Shown here: one piece after another, positions 18,171 through 25,426 of the stretch
How positions within the stretch are numbered: position 1 is the stretch's first letter
Layout of the letters: every line of letters begins with the position of its first letter
NCBI GenBank assembly: GCA_026195255.1
Contig: JAPHSS010000017.1
Coordinates: 1 to 64,000 of the forward strand
Origin: Gammaproteobacteria bacterium
GTDB taxonomy: Bacteria > Pseudomonadota > Gammaproteobacteria > SZUA-229
Reading direction: 5' to 3'
DNA: 64,000 nt
Notes under the pieces: generated by a model
Told to the model about the DNA's origin: nothing
Databases searched by the model: none
The model's input: the letters and a program-made list of their open reading frames with translations, nothing else
Translations under genes and position numbers: made by a program

Positions 18171-18289
18171 GGCACTTATCCCTCGGGGAAAGACCGCCGC
18201 TGTTTGGCGCACTCCACTCTGTCCCCTGATCGATACCACCAGAAGTTGTACAGAGTCGTGCGGCGGCCTTTCCCCGATGGGGATGTGCC
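18171..18289. repeat. Long GC-rich imperfect inverted repeat (MITE- or RNA-like)
   Basis: Outer arms 18171-18200 and 18260-18289 are about 30 bp each and pair with few mismatches (GGCACTTATCCCTCGGGG against CCCCGATGGGGATGTGCC). An inner helix pairs 18207-18222 with 18250-18260 around a loop of about 27 bases. The element is much more GC-rich than its surroundings. No coding frame, attC core site or transposase is associated with it. It could be a non-autonomous mobile element or a structured RNA. Confidence 0.65.
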
Positions 18290-18363
18290 TTAGCGGGGTA
18301 AGCCTATCAGTTTAATCGGACACTCACAGTTTATCCGGACATCCATACTAATACCCCCATTAT

Positions 18364-18394
18364 CTCGTTCCCATGCTCCTGCGTGGGAATGCAT
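18364..18394. repeat. REP-like repeat, GTTCCC family, copy 3 (inverted)
   Basis: Opposite orientation to copies 2 and 4: CTCGTTCCCATGCTCCTGCG then TGGGAATGCAT. It is preceded by TATCCGGACATCCATACTA, the same flank found near copy 1 at 15.5 kb. Confidence 0.75.
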
Positions 18395-18438
18395 AAAAAA
18401 CTGACAGAATATAATTTATTTCAAAACGTGCAAACAAT

Positions 18439-18563
18439 ACCAAACAGCCATAGGGAAAGCTTTTATAAAGAAACTACTGTGTCTCAATTCGTCTGGGTGA
18501 ATTTAAGATAGATAGAAAACCACTATCCGTATTCATTCCTACGCGGCAGCATGGGAACGAGTT
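18439..18563 (+). repeat. 125-bp direct repeat, copy B
   Basis: Diverged partner of copy A (17974-18098), same orientation, same length. It ends in REP-like copy 4 (18531-18563), whose stem has decayed. The amount of divergence points to an old duplication or two separate insertions. Confidence 0.8.
18531..18563. repeat. REP-like repeat, GTTCCC family, copy 4
   Basis: Forms the end of direct repeat copy B. CATTCCTACGC and GCATGGGAACGAGTT keep the element's order, with substitutions that weaken the stem. Confidence 0.7.
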
Positions 18564-18596
18564 ATTTATAGCTTGTCCGGATAACTGTCTTCTCGA

Positions 18597-19940
18597 TTAA
18601 ACTGCAAAGCGCATTTCAATACACAGTCCGCCATCTTCATGATTAAATGCTTTAATAGAACCCTTATGTATCTCAACGGCACGTTTTGCAATAGCAAGAC
18701 CCAAGCCGTAACCGGGTACTTTTATATTTTGATTACTGTCATTGATACGCACAAAGGGCTGAAATAGATCGCTTAGTTTTTCTTCATTAACACCATTGCC
18801 ACTATCACAAACAGTGATAATGATATGACTGTTTTCATTTTTCAGAGTAATCGTGACCTGAGTTTGCTCAGGTGTGAAATATATTGCATTGCGAATAACG
18901 TTTTCAATTGCTCTGCGTAACAGTTCGATACTGCCATTTATTAAAATTTCATTGGTGCTGTTAAAAACCACCTGTTTATTCTGGTTGTTTGCTTCAAAAC
19001 TTGCGTCATCGCAAATAGAGGTGACTAAACCGTTAATGTCGAAATAATCATTTTCATTATTATAAACATCGGCTTCCAGTCGTGAGAGTGTCAGCAGCTC
19101 ACCAACTAATTCGTCAAGTCGCTGGTTTTCTTTTTCGATACGCTGTATCAGTTCGCCGGTTTTCTCAGGTTGCTGACGTATCATTTCAATCGCTACCTGC
19201 AAACGTGCCAGTGGTGAACGCAATTCGTGTGAGACATCATTCAATAAACGTTTTTGCGTAGCAACTAATTGCTGTACCTGTTCAGCCATATGATCGAAGT
19301 CCCTGGCCAGATCTGCGATTTCATCTTTGCGATTACCAATGTTGTTCATAACACGGGTGTCAAATTTTCCTTCAGCAAACTGATTTGTGGCTTTGCGTAA
19401 ATGACGAATAGGTCGCGTGATATACCAGGCAAGACTTGCACTGAAAAATAAACTGCCAAGTAAGACAATGATTAATGGTACCGATGGCAGGTGTTTTGGA
19501 AAACTGTTTTTATGTTGTAATCTGCGAATGTCACGGTGTGGTACAAATAATAAAAATGCTTCGCCTTCTGGTGTGCTTACCTGTTGAATGGCTGTTTGTT
19601 GTGGATCGTTAACGGCTTCGCGGGCCTTGTCTAACAGAAAGCGTGGCACTGGTCTGCCCAGAAGGTCTATGCCTTCATTGTTAACAATTAATATCGGCAA
19701 GGCTCGACGATGTTCGCTGATACGCTGGTCAATGACTTTTTGTAGTTCGTCACGACCCTGTTTGCGAAGAATTCTGGCATAGGCGTTTACCCTGAAATCT
19801 GCTCGAGGGTTATCTGCTATTACTTCCAGTTGTTCTATGCGTTCTTTATTGTGTTGCCATACCAGTCCGCCAACAATTGTGCCGGTGACTAATAAAGTCA
19901 GCCATAAACCAAGGAAAATTTTCCAGAATAATCGACCCAT
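18597..19940 (-). CDS. cpxA: Envelope-stress sensor histidine kinase CpxA
   Basis: A 447-residue inner-membrane kinase. The start was placed at the ATG at 19940 (MGRLFWKIF), 13 bp past the cpxR stop, because the first helix follows directly. A periplasmic sensor of about 130 residues ends at a second helix (VPLIIVLLGSLFFSASLAWYI), then HAMP, an H-box (NDVSHELRSPLARL) and ATPase motifs (DSGNGVNEEKL, GYGLGLAIAKR). CpxA senses misfolded envelope proteins and phosphorylates CpxR, and is held off by CpxP-type proteins. Gene order cpxR-cpxA with a divergent cpxP-like gene matches E. coli. The assignment rests on architecture, order and the operator between the genes. Confidence 0.88.
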   Translation of the reverse strand: MGRLFWKIFLGLWLTLLVTGTIVGGLVWQHNKERIEQLEVIADNPRADFRVNAYARILRKQGRDELQKVIDQRISEHRRALPILIVNNEGIDLLGRPVPRFLLDKAREAVNDPQQTAIQQVSTPEGEAFLLFVPHRDIRRLQHKNSFPKHLPSVPLIIVLLGSLFFSASLAWYITRPIRHLRKATNQFAEGKFDTRVMNNIGNRKDEIADLARDFDHMAEQVQQLVATQKRLLNDVSHELRSPLARLQVAIEMIRQQPEKTGELIQRIEKENQRLDELVGELLTLSRLEADVYNNENDYFDINGLVTSICDDASFEANNQNKQVVFNSTNEILINGSIELLRRAIENVIRNAIYFTPEQTQVTITLKNENSHIIITVCDSGNGVNEEKLSDLFQPFVRINDSNQNIKVPGYGLGLAIAKRAVEIHKGSIKAFNHEDGGLCIEMRFAV

Positions 19941-19953
19941 ATTATGCTTCGCC

Positions 19954-20673
19954 TTATGCTCCGTCTGATGTTTCATCGGATAGTTGATAACCCTGACCAC
20001 GCACTGTAACAATCATTGAACCCAGCTCATATTGCGCCATTTTTTTGCGCAGATTACTCATATGCATATCAATACTGCGATCATATTTTTCCAGTGTTCG
20101 ACCCAGGCCATGTTCAGACAGGTTCTCTTTGCTAACAATTTTACCGGCCTGTTTTACCAGGTTAAGTAATAGATTGAATTCAGTGCTGGTTAAATCGAGA
20201 ACCTGGCCACGCACCAGTGCTGTGCGCGATGATGGGTTAATTTTCAGCGGCCCTATATATTGTACTGGCTCTTGTCCTGTTTCATTCTCTGGTAGATCAT
20301 GTTGTCTGTTGTTCTGGGTGCGACGTAAAACAGCGCGTAAACGTGCCAGCAATTCACGTGGATTAAATGGCTTGGATAAATAATCATCAGCGCCTATTTC
20401 CAGGCCAACAATGCGATCAATGTCATCGCCTTTGGCAGTGAGCATTAAAACGGGAACACTGGATTGGCTTCGAATACGGCGTAAAACCTCAAAGCCATCT
20501 AACTCCGGCATCATCACATCAAGCACGACTGCGTCATATAAACCAGCCAGGGTTTTTTCTAGTCCCTGTTTGCCATCGAAGGCATAATCAATATGTAAAC
20601 CTTCAGCTGACAGGTATTCACCTAACATGGAAGATAGTTCGGTATCGTCGTCAATGATAAGAATGTGTGTCAT
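19954..20673 (-). CDS. cpxR: Envelope-stress response regulator CpxR (OmpR family)
   Basis: 239 residues from the ATG at 20673 (MTHILIIDDD), which fits the family start; the longer frame adds 14 residues of no known role. The receiver domain has Asp9/Asp10, phospho-acceptor Asp52 in VLDVMMPELDG and Lys in LTAKGDD. The C-terminal winged helix is of OmpR type (LTSTEFNLLLNLV, then RSIDMHMSNLRKK, and VRGQGYQL). It activates envelope folding and protease genes. It sits directly upstream of cpxA and is divergent from the cpxP-like gene; three phased half-sites for CpxR lie between them, so autoregulation is expected. Confidence 0.9.
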   Translation of the reverse strand: MTHILIIDDDTELSSMLGEYLSAEGLHIDYAFDGKQGLEKTLAGLYDAVVLDVMMPELDGFEVLRRIRSQSSVPVLMLTAKGDDIDRIVGLEIGADDYLSKPFNPRELLARLRAVLRRTQNNRQHDLPENETGQEPVQYIGPLKINPSSRTALVRGQVLDLTSTEFNLLLNLVKQAGKIVSKENLSEHGLGRTLEKYDRSIDMHMSNLRKKMAQYELGSMIVTVRGQGYQLSDETSDGA

Positions 20674-20737
20674 AAGCCTGTGATGCGTTATCTGGTTAAC
20701 TGAATTCTGGCACAAATTAAGCTTTTGTTCAGATGTC

Positions 20738-20762
20738 TTTACAAATCTTTACATAGCTTTAC
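20738..20762 (-). promoter_or_regulatory. Predicted CpxR box (three phased half-sites)
   Basis: TTTAC occurs at 20738-20742, 20748-20752 and 20758-20762, exactly 10 bp apart. On the minus strand this reads GTAAA-N5-GTAAA-N5-GTAAA, matching the E. coli CpxR consensus GTAAA-N5-GTAAA with one extra half-site. It lies between cpxR and the divergent cpxP-like gene, where CpxR control of both is expected. Confidence 0.8.
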
Positions 20763-20864
20763 CTGACTTTGACCCAATGTTGCAATTGTTTTATGCATAA
20801 TGAACATCAAGGCAGCAATGATTGTTGTTGCACAGAATTAAACGATATTAAACCGGAGAAACAC

Positions 20865-21326
20865 ATGAAAAAACGTAACTTGATTTTAGCAACTTTACTG
20901 GCAGGTAGTCTGGGTGTAGCAAGTGTCGGTGTCACGCATGCCTGTGATGGCCCTGGAGGAAATTCACGTGGTGATCAGAAGAGTGATTACCGGGGTGGTG
21001 GTATGAAAAAGATGATGAAAAAGCTCGACCTGACTAAAGAGCAGCGTCAGACGATTCGTAATATTAAAAGTGAGTCACGTGATCAAATGCAGGCGAAACG
21101 TGAGCAGATGGGTGACATTCGAAATGCTTTGCGTGAACAGGGCCGTGCTAAAACGCTTGATGTTAACAAGGTGCGTGAACTGGCAGATGCCAAATCAAAA
21201 ATCATGGCAGATATGACCGTGCAGCGCATAACAACCATGCATAAAGTTCGTAAAGAGCTAACCCCTGAACAGCTTGTAAAGTTTGATGCGATGAAAGAAA
21301 AACGTTCAAAACGAGGTGGTTCTTAA
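20865..21326 (+). CDS. cpxP: Spy/CpxP-family periplasmic protein
   Basis: 153 residues from the ATG at 20865, which has a CGGAGAA ribosome binding site and opens a signal peptide (MKKRNLILATLLAGSLG, cleavage likely after THA). The mature part is highly charged and helical, with two LTxxQ motifs (LTKEQ and LTPEQ), the signature of the family. Spy is an ATP-independent chaperone and CpxP a feedback inhibitor of CpxA; both fold as cradle-shaped dimers. The position next to cpxRA and downstream of a CpxR box supports the CpxP role, though sequence alone does not separate CpxP from Spy. The mature start is Gly/Asp/Ser-rich, resembling metal-linked relatives. Confidence 0.85.
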   Translation: MKKRNLILATLLAGSLGVASVGVTHACDGPGGNSRGDQKSDYRGGGMKKMMKKLDLTKEQRQTIRNIKSESRDQMQAKREQMGDIRNALREQGRAKTLDVNKVRELADAKSKIMADMTVQRITTMHKVRKELTPEQLVKFDAMKEKRSKRGGS

Positions 21327-21351
21327 ACGCTTCTCGGTGAATAAAAGTTAT

Positions 21352-21385
21352 ATCGGAGCTTTCCCAATTCGGGAACGGCTTCGAT
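21352..21385 (+). terminator. Hairpin after the cpxP-like gene
   Basis: Imperfect inverted repeat (ATCGgAGCtTTCCC against GGGAACGGCTTCGAT) with a five-base loop about 25 bp after the stop codon. No strong T-run follows, so it may be a weak terminator or only an RNA-stabilising hairpin. Confidence 0.4.
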
Positions 21386-21489
21386 ATTTCGGGTAATCTG
21401 GCAGACGTTTCTGCTTTATAAATCAGCTGTGATAGGAAAACTAATTACACGTAAATGGTAGACAGCGACTCAGATTAGTGTGGCTCTTT

Positions 21490-22425
21490 TTAAGTAAGAA
21501 CACTATCGTCTAAAAAATCTTTTTCAATGAGTTGCTTTAAAATACCCGTGCACTTTTCTTGCAGTGTGTCTCTGAGTAATCGAACAGCCGGAGTAATTGA
21601 TTGCCTGCTCGGACAGATAAGCCATAGTTCTGTTGATCTGGGTTTAAACTCGGGCATAACATTAATAACCTTTCCTGATAATAAATCGGCAGACATATCC
21701 AGGCTGGATTTAATCGCGAGGCCTTTATCTGCAACGCACCAACGCCTTACCAGATCGCCATCATTGGCGGCGCGGTTACCACTCATTTTGATTTTATATT
21801 TTGTATCAGCGTCAGAGAATTCCCAAACATCATGAATGATATCGTACAGCTGGTAGAAAAGTCCGTTATAAGTAACCAGGTCATGAGGGTGTTTGGGTGA
21901 GCCGTTTCTATCAAGGTAGGTCTGTGTCGCACAGAGTAAAACCGGTACATTACAAATTTTAAAACCATAAAGTTTTGCATTATCAGGGGATCCATAACGC
22001 AGGGCGATATCAACCGAGTCACGATAAAAGTCGATATCGCTATCACTGATATTGGTTTTTAAGCTGACTTTGGGGTGAGTTTCCATGAATTCATCAAGCC
22101 AGGGAATCACCAGATTCCTGCCCAGGTCTGAAGAAAGTGCGATGCGCAGTTCACCATCCACCGTATCAAGGTCATGTTTCATATTCTGTTTGGCCTGATC
22201 GAGCATATGCAGGGCCTGTTCACACTGCGGGATATACCTTTCTCCCGCATGCGACAATCTCAGCTGGCGCGTTGTGCGGATAAATAACTCAACTCCCAGA
22301 TTCTTTTCTACCCGCTTAAGTGCCGCGCTGGCGGTTGCTGTGCTCATATCCAGACTCGCTGCCGCAGCGGTAATACTGCGGAATTCGGCGACTTTAAGTA
22401 CCACTTGAAGGTCTTCTAATAACAT
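21490..22425 (-). CDS. LysR-family transcriptional regulator
   Basis: 311 residues from the ATG at 22425. The winged helix-turn-helix is at about residues 1-60 (LEDLQVVLKVAEFRSITAAAASL, split here: LEDLQVVLKVAEF then RSITAAAASL). The effector domain follows, with the usual ELRIALSSDLGRNLV opening. A longer frame from a TTG at 22455 would run through a 15-bp perfect palindrome at 22430-22444, which looks like the regulator's own site, so the ATG is preferred. The gene diverges from an operon of three oxidoreductases, the classic LysR arrangement. The family group acting on such quinone/aldehyde-type genes often senses electrophiles, but the inducer is unknown. Confidence 0.85.
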   Translation of the reverse strand: MLLEDLQVVLKVAEFRSITAAAASLDMSTATASAALKRVEKNLGVELFIRTTRQLRLSHAGERYIPQCEQALHMLDQAKQNMKHDLDTVDGELRIALSSDLGRNLVIPWLDEFMETHPKVSLKTNISDSDIDFYRDSVDIALRYGSPDNAKLYGFKICNVPVLLCATQTYLDRNGSPKHPHDLVTYNGLFYQLYDIIHDVWEFSDADTKYKIKMSGNRAANDGDLVRRWCVADKGLAIKSSLDMSADLLSGKVINVMPEFKPRSTELWLICPSRQSITPAVRLLRDTLQEKCTGILKQLIEKDFLDDSVLT

Positions 22426-22429
22426 ATTG

Positions 22430-22444
22430 TCAAATTTAATTTGA
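22430..22444. promoter_or_regulatory. Predicted LysR operator (15-bp palindrome)
   Basis: TCAAATTTAATTTGA is a perfect palindrome around its central base, with the T-N11-A form of LysR boxes. It lies just before the regulator's ATG and about 95 bp from the divergent oxidoreductase operon. Confidence 0.55.
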
Positions 22445-22539
22445 TAATGATTCAAATATTATGCTGTTTTTAATTAGGTAATCAAGCGCTAATATCTTCT
22501 CAGTGACTGACTAAATGAACACCTAATCGGAGAAACACC

Positions 22540-23568
22540 ATGAAAGCCATTGGTTATAACAAATCATTACCTATAAATGAGCCTGAGTCATTAATCGATA
22601 TCGAACTACCGCAACCTGTTGCAAGCGGATGCGACCTACTGGTTAAAGTCAAAGCGATTGCGGTGAATCCGGTGGATTACAAAATTCGTCAACGAGTGGC
22701 ACCAGATGACGACAGTTATAAAGTGATTGGCTGGGATGCTGTGGGTGAGGTGGTTGCAACAGGTGATGCGGCAGCAAATTTTAAACCTGGTGATATGGTT
22801 TATTACGCAGGCGATTTAAACCGCCAGGGCAGTAATGCGCAATACCAGCTGGTGGATGAGCGCATTGTGGGCAGTAAACCTAAAAGCCTGTCTGATGCTG
22901 AAGCTGCGGCACTTCCACTGACCACTATCACCGCCTGGGAATTGTTATTTGAACACCTGGCTATAAAACAACAGTCTCCTGGATCGTCAGAGAAATCAGA
23001 TGAAGTGATTTTAGTCATCGGTGCAGCTGGTGGAGTGGGGTCAATTTTAATTCAAATAGCCAAAGCTATTACCGGTGCAACTGTCATTGCTACAGCCTCC
23101 AGAGAAAGTTCAGTAGCCTGGGTGAAAAAACTAGGTGCCGATCATGTGATTAATCATACACAGCCGTTATTACCTCAAATAGAAGCATTGGGTATCAAGC
23201 AGGTTACACATATTGCCAGCCTCAATGCTACCGAATCTTACTTCGATACTTATACCGAATTGCTGGCACCGTTTGGCAAGATTGCGATGATTGATGATCC
23301 ATCAAAACCACTCGATGTTATGCAGCTGAAATTTAAGAGTCAGTCATTACATATAGAGTTTATGTTTGCGCGTTCTATGTTTAATGCAGCAGATATGGAT
23401 GAGCAGGGGAGACTGTTAACTCGCGTTGCAGATCTGGTTGATCAGGGCTATATCCAGACTACTTCAGGTAAAAATCTCGGTATTATTAATGCGAAAAATT
23501 TGAAGATTGCACATGCGGAACTTGAGTCGGGTAAAGCAATTGGAAAGATTGTTTTAGAAGGTTTCTAG
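22540..23568 (+). CDS. Zinc-free MDR-family alcohol dehydrogenase / quinone oxidoreductase
   Basis: 342 residues of the medium-chain dehydrogenase superfamily. The N-terminal GroES-like domain (VKVKAIAVNPVDYKIR) is followed by a Rossmann domain with AAGGVGS near residue 163 for NADPH. The catalytic-zinc Cys and the four structural-zinc Cys residues are absent. This is the branch annotated as zinc-binding alcohol dehydrogenase family or quinone oxidoreductase; it reduces quinones or activated alkenes. A GGAGAAA ribosome binding site precedes the ATG. It is the first of three oxidoreductase genes opposite a LysR regulator, consistent with detoxification of reactive carbonyls or quinones (inference). 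Confidence 0.85.
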   Translation: MKAIGYNKSLPINEPESLIDIELPQPVASGCDLLVKVKAIAVNPVDYKIRQRVAPDDDSYKVIGWDAVGEVVATGDAAANFKPGDMVYYAGDLNRQGSNAQYQLVDERIVGSKPKSLSDAEAAALPLTTITAWELLFEHLAIKQQSPGSSEKSDEVILVIGAAGGVGSILIQIAKAITGATVIATASRESSVAWVKKLGADHVINHTQPLLPQIEALGIKQVTHIASLNATESYFDTYTELLAPFGKIAMIDDPSKPLDVMQLKFKSQSLHIEFMFARSMFNAADMDEQGRLLTRVADLVDQGYIQTTSGKNLGIINAKNLKIAHAELESGKAIGKIVLEGF

Positions 23569-23625
23569 CGAGCAGGGTAACTTTGAGGGTAAGTATTAAG
23601 TGCATTTAGTAGTACGGAGTAAAAA

Positions 23626-24594
23626 ATGTCTATGCAGAATAGTGATGCAGGGTTTCAAATTATTAATCAGGGTTATAACTCTACGTTTCACCCAGGCAGG
23701 TTAAGCCTGGGTGTGGTAGCGCCGTTAGAGAGTTATACAAACGGCCCGGTGCCAACTATGGATCATCATATAGAGCGTGTTCAACTGGCTGAGGAGCTAG
23801 GTTTCTCCGCTGTCTGGTTGAGAGACGTGCCGTTTAATGTGCCATCATTTGGTGATGCGGGGCAGATGTTCGACCCTTTTGTTTATCTGGGGTTGCTAGC
23901 GGCAAAAACTGAAACCATCGCATTGGGTGTTGCGAGTATTGTGTTACCGCTACGCCACCCGGCACATGTTGCAAAGGCAGCGGCCAGTATTGATGTATTG
24001 TCGGGCGGACGACTACTTTTAGGTGTTGCTTCGGGGGATCGGCCAGAAGAATATCCCGCACTGAATATGACTTTTGACGATCGTGGCGATCGATTTCGTG
24101 CAAGCTTTGAATATATAAATCGCATGTCGGATAACGCAGCGTCTTTTGAAAATGTTTTCGGAAATCCTCATGGCGGTATGGATATGCTGCCTAAACCAAC
24201 AGCTGGCAAGTTGCCATTGCTGATTACCGGTGGAAGTCAGCAAGACCCAGACTGGATTGCCCAGAATGGTGAGGGCTGGATAACTTATCCACGAAATATC
24301 GATGCGCAGGAAAAAATTATTTCTAACTGGCGGGCTAGAGTTAAAAAAGTGGGCGGCCCTGCTAAGCCCGCAGTGCAGTCGTTGTATATTGATCTGCTTG
24401 ATAATGCAGCTGCACCACCTCAGCCAATTCATTTAGGGTTTCGTTGCGGTGTAAACCATCTACGAGTTTATCTGAATTCACTGCAGGAAATTGGCATTAA
24501 CCATGTTGCGCTAAACTTGCGCTTTAATCAGGCAGATACCGAAACAACTTTAAAACGTCTGGCGGATGATACTCTTCCAAACTTCGCAGAATAA
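23626..24594 (+). CDS. Luciferase-like (LLM class) flavin oxidoreductase
   Basis: 322 residues of the bacterial luciferase-like TIM-barrel family, which uses reduced FMN or F420. Typical elements are the [15 protein letters not shown] strand-loop and the [15 protein letters not shown] segment, followed by the [15 protein letters not shown] signature. The overall pattern fits the TIGR03571-type subgroup. A GGAG ribosome binding site precedes the ATG, and a 57-bp gap separates it from the MDR gene. Substrate is unknown; in this context a small electrophile or alkane-type compound is possible. The next gene begins 10 bp after its stop, so the three genes form one operon. Confidence 0.85.
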   Translation: MSMQNSDAGFQIINQGYNSTFHPGRLSLGVVAPLESYTNGPVPTMDHHIERVQLAEELGFSAVWLRDVPFNVPSFGDAGQMFDPFVYLGLLAAKTETIALGVASIVLPLRHPAHVAKAAASIDVLSGGRLLLGVASGDRPEEYPALNMTFDDRGDRFRASFEYINRMSDNAASFENVFGNPHGGMDMLPKPTAGKLPLLITGGSQQDPDWIAQNGEGWITYPRNIDAQEKIISNWRARVKKVGGPAKPAVQSLYIDLLDNAAAPPQPIHLGFRCGVNHLRVYLNSLQEIGINHVALNLRFNQADTETTLKRLADDTLPNFAE

Positions 24595-24604
24595 GGGAGA
24601 TAAT

Positions 24605-25414
24605 ATGTTGCAGAAAACGATTCTAATCACCGGCTCGACTGATGGTATCGGTCTGGAAACAGCAAAAATATTAACTTCACAGGGGTACCGTGTTTTACTG
24701 CATGGGCGTAACCAGTCAAAACTGCTAGCCGCAGAAAAAATCCTTTCTGAATTAACAGGTGGCGAGAAAGTTGAAAGTTATCTGGCTGATTTATCGAACA
24801 TGGGCGATGTAGAAACACTCGCAAAAACAGTCAGAGAACGGCACGACAAAATTGATGTGTTGATTAATAATGCAGGCATTCTTAAAACACATGAACCCAT
24901 TACGCAGGACGGTCTGGATGTTCGCTTTGTAGTGAATACTCTGGCGCCTTATTTGTTAACAAAAAAACTTTTACCATTGATGGATAATAGTGCACGAGTG
25001 ATCAGCCTGTCTTCTGCTGCTCAGTCGCCAGTTAACCTGGGAGCATTGACCGGTAAGGTCAGGTTGAACGATGACCTAAATGCTTATGCACAAAGTAAAC
25101 TGGCAATGACTATGTGGTCTCGTTATATGGCGCTAGCACACAAGGATAAGGGGCCAGTTTTTATAGCGGTGAATCCGGGGTCATTGCTTGCCACCAAGAT
25201 GGTGAAAGAAGGTTTTGGCATGGCGGGTAATGATATACGTATTGGTGTCGATATACTTATCCGATTAGCCCTGGCAGATGAATTTTCAACAGCTTCAGGA
25301 AAATATTATGACAATGACGTCGGTAGATTTGCAGACCCTCATAACGATGCACTTAAGCCACAAAAAATCGAAGAGGTGATGGAAGCCATAGAGAAGGTGT
25401 TAAATAGTTTATAG
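24605..25414 (+). CDS. Short-chain dehydrogenase/reductase
   Basis: 269 residues from the ATG at 24605, which is preceded by AGGGAGA; a longer frame would overlap the LLM gene. The classical SDR features are present: the TGxxxGIG cofactor loop ([13 protein letters not shown]), NNAG, catalytic Ser in SLSSAA and YxxxK as YAQSK. The layout is typical of NADP(H)-dependent oxidoreductases in the retinol dehydrogenase-like group, which act on carbonyl substrates. It closes the LysR-linked oxidoreductase operon and converges on the hybrid kinase gene with only 12 bp between the stops. Confidence 0.85.
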   Translation: MLQKTILITGSTDGIGLETAKILTSQGYRVLLHGRNQSKLLAAEKILSELTGGEKVESYLADLSNMGDVETLAKTVRERHDKIDVLINNAGILKTHEPITQDGLDVRFVVNTLAPYLLTKKLLPLMDNSARVISLSSAAQSPVNLGALTGKVRLNDDLNAYAQSKLAMTMWSRYMALAHKDKGPVFIAVNPGSLLATKMVKEGFGMAGNDIRIGVDILIRLALADEFSTASGKYYDNDVGRFADPHNDALKPQKIEEVMEAIEKVLNSL

Positions 25415-25426
25415 TCTTATACGAAA

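Larger units (their letters stand above)
17871..18596. other. Non-coding repeat cluster between transporter and cpxA
   Basis: About 725 bases without a credible gene, made of a diverged 125-bp direct repeat (17974-18098 and 18439-18563), a long GC-rich hairpin (18171-18289), and three copies of the GTTCCC REP-like element (18066 and 18531, plus 18364 inverted). Frames found here are composed of the repeats and are not protein-like. Both flanking genes read leftward. Confidence 0.75.

Noticed and set aside
18066..18293. Protein-coding frame of 75 codons in the repeat cluster
   Set aside because: It is made of the REP-like repeat and the hairpin, with no ribosome binding site or protein-like composition.
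17974..18563. CRISPR array or integron attC site in the repeat cluster
   Set aside because: Only two 125-bp repeats with unequal, unrelated spacer; no cas genes; no attC R'/R'' core sites at the ends of the hairpin.
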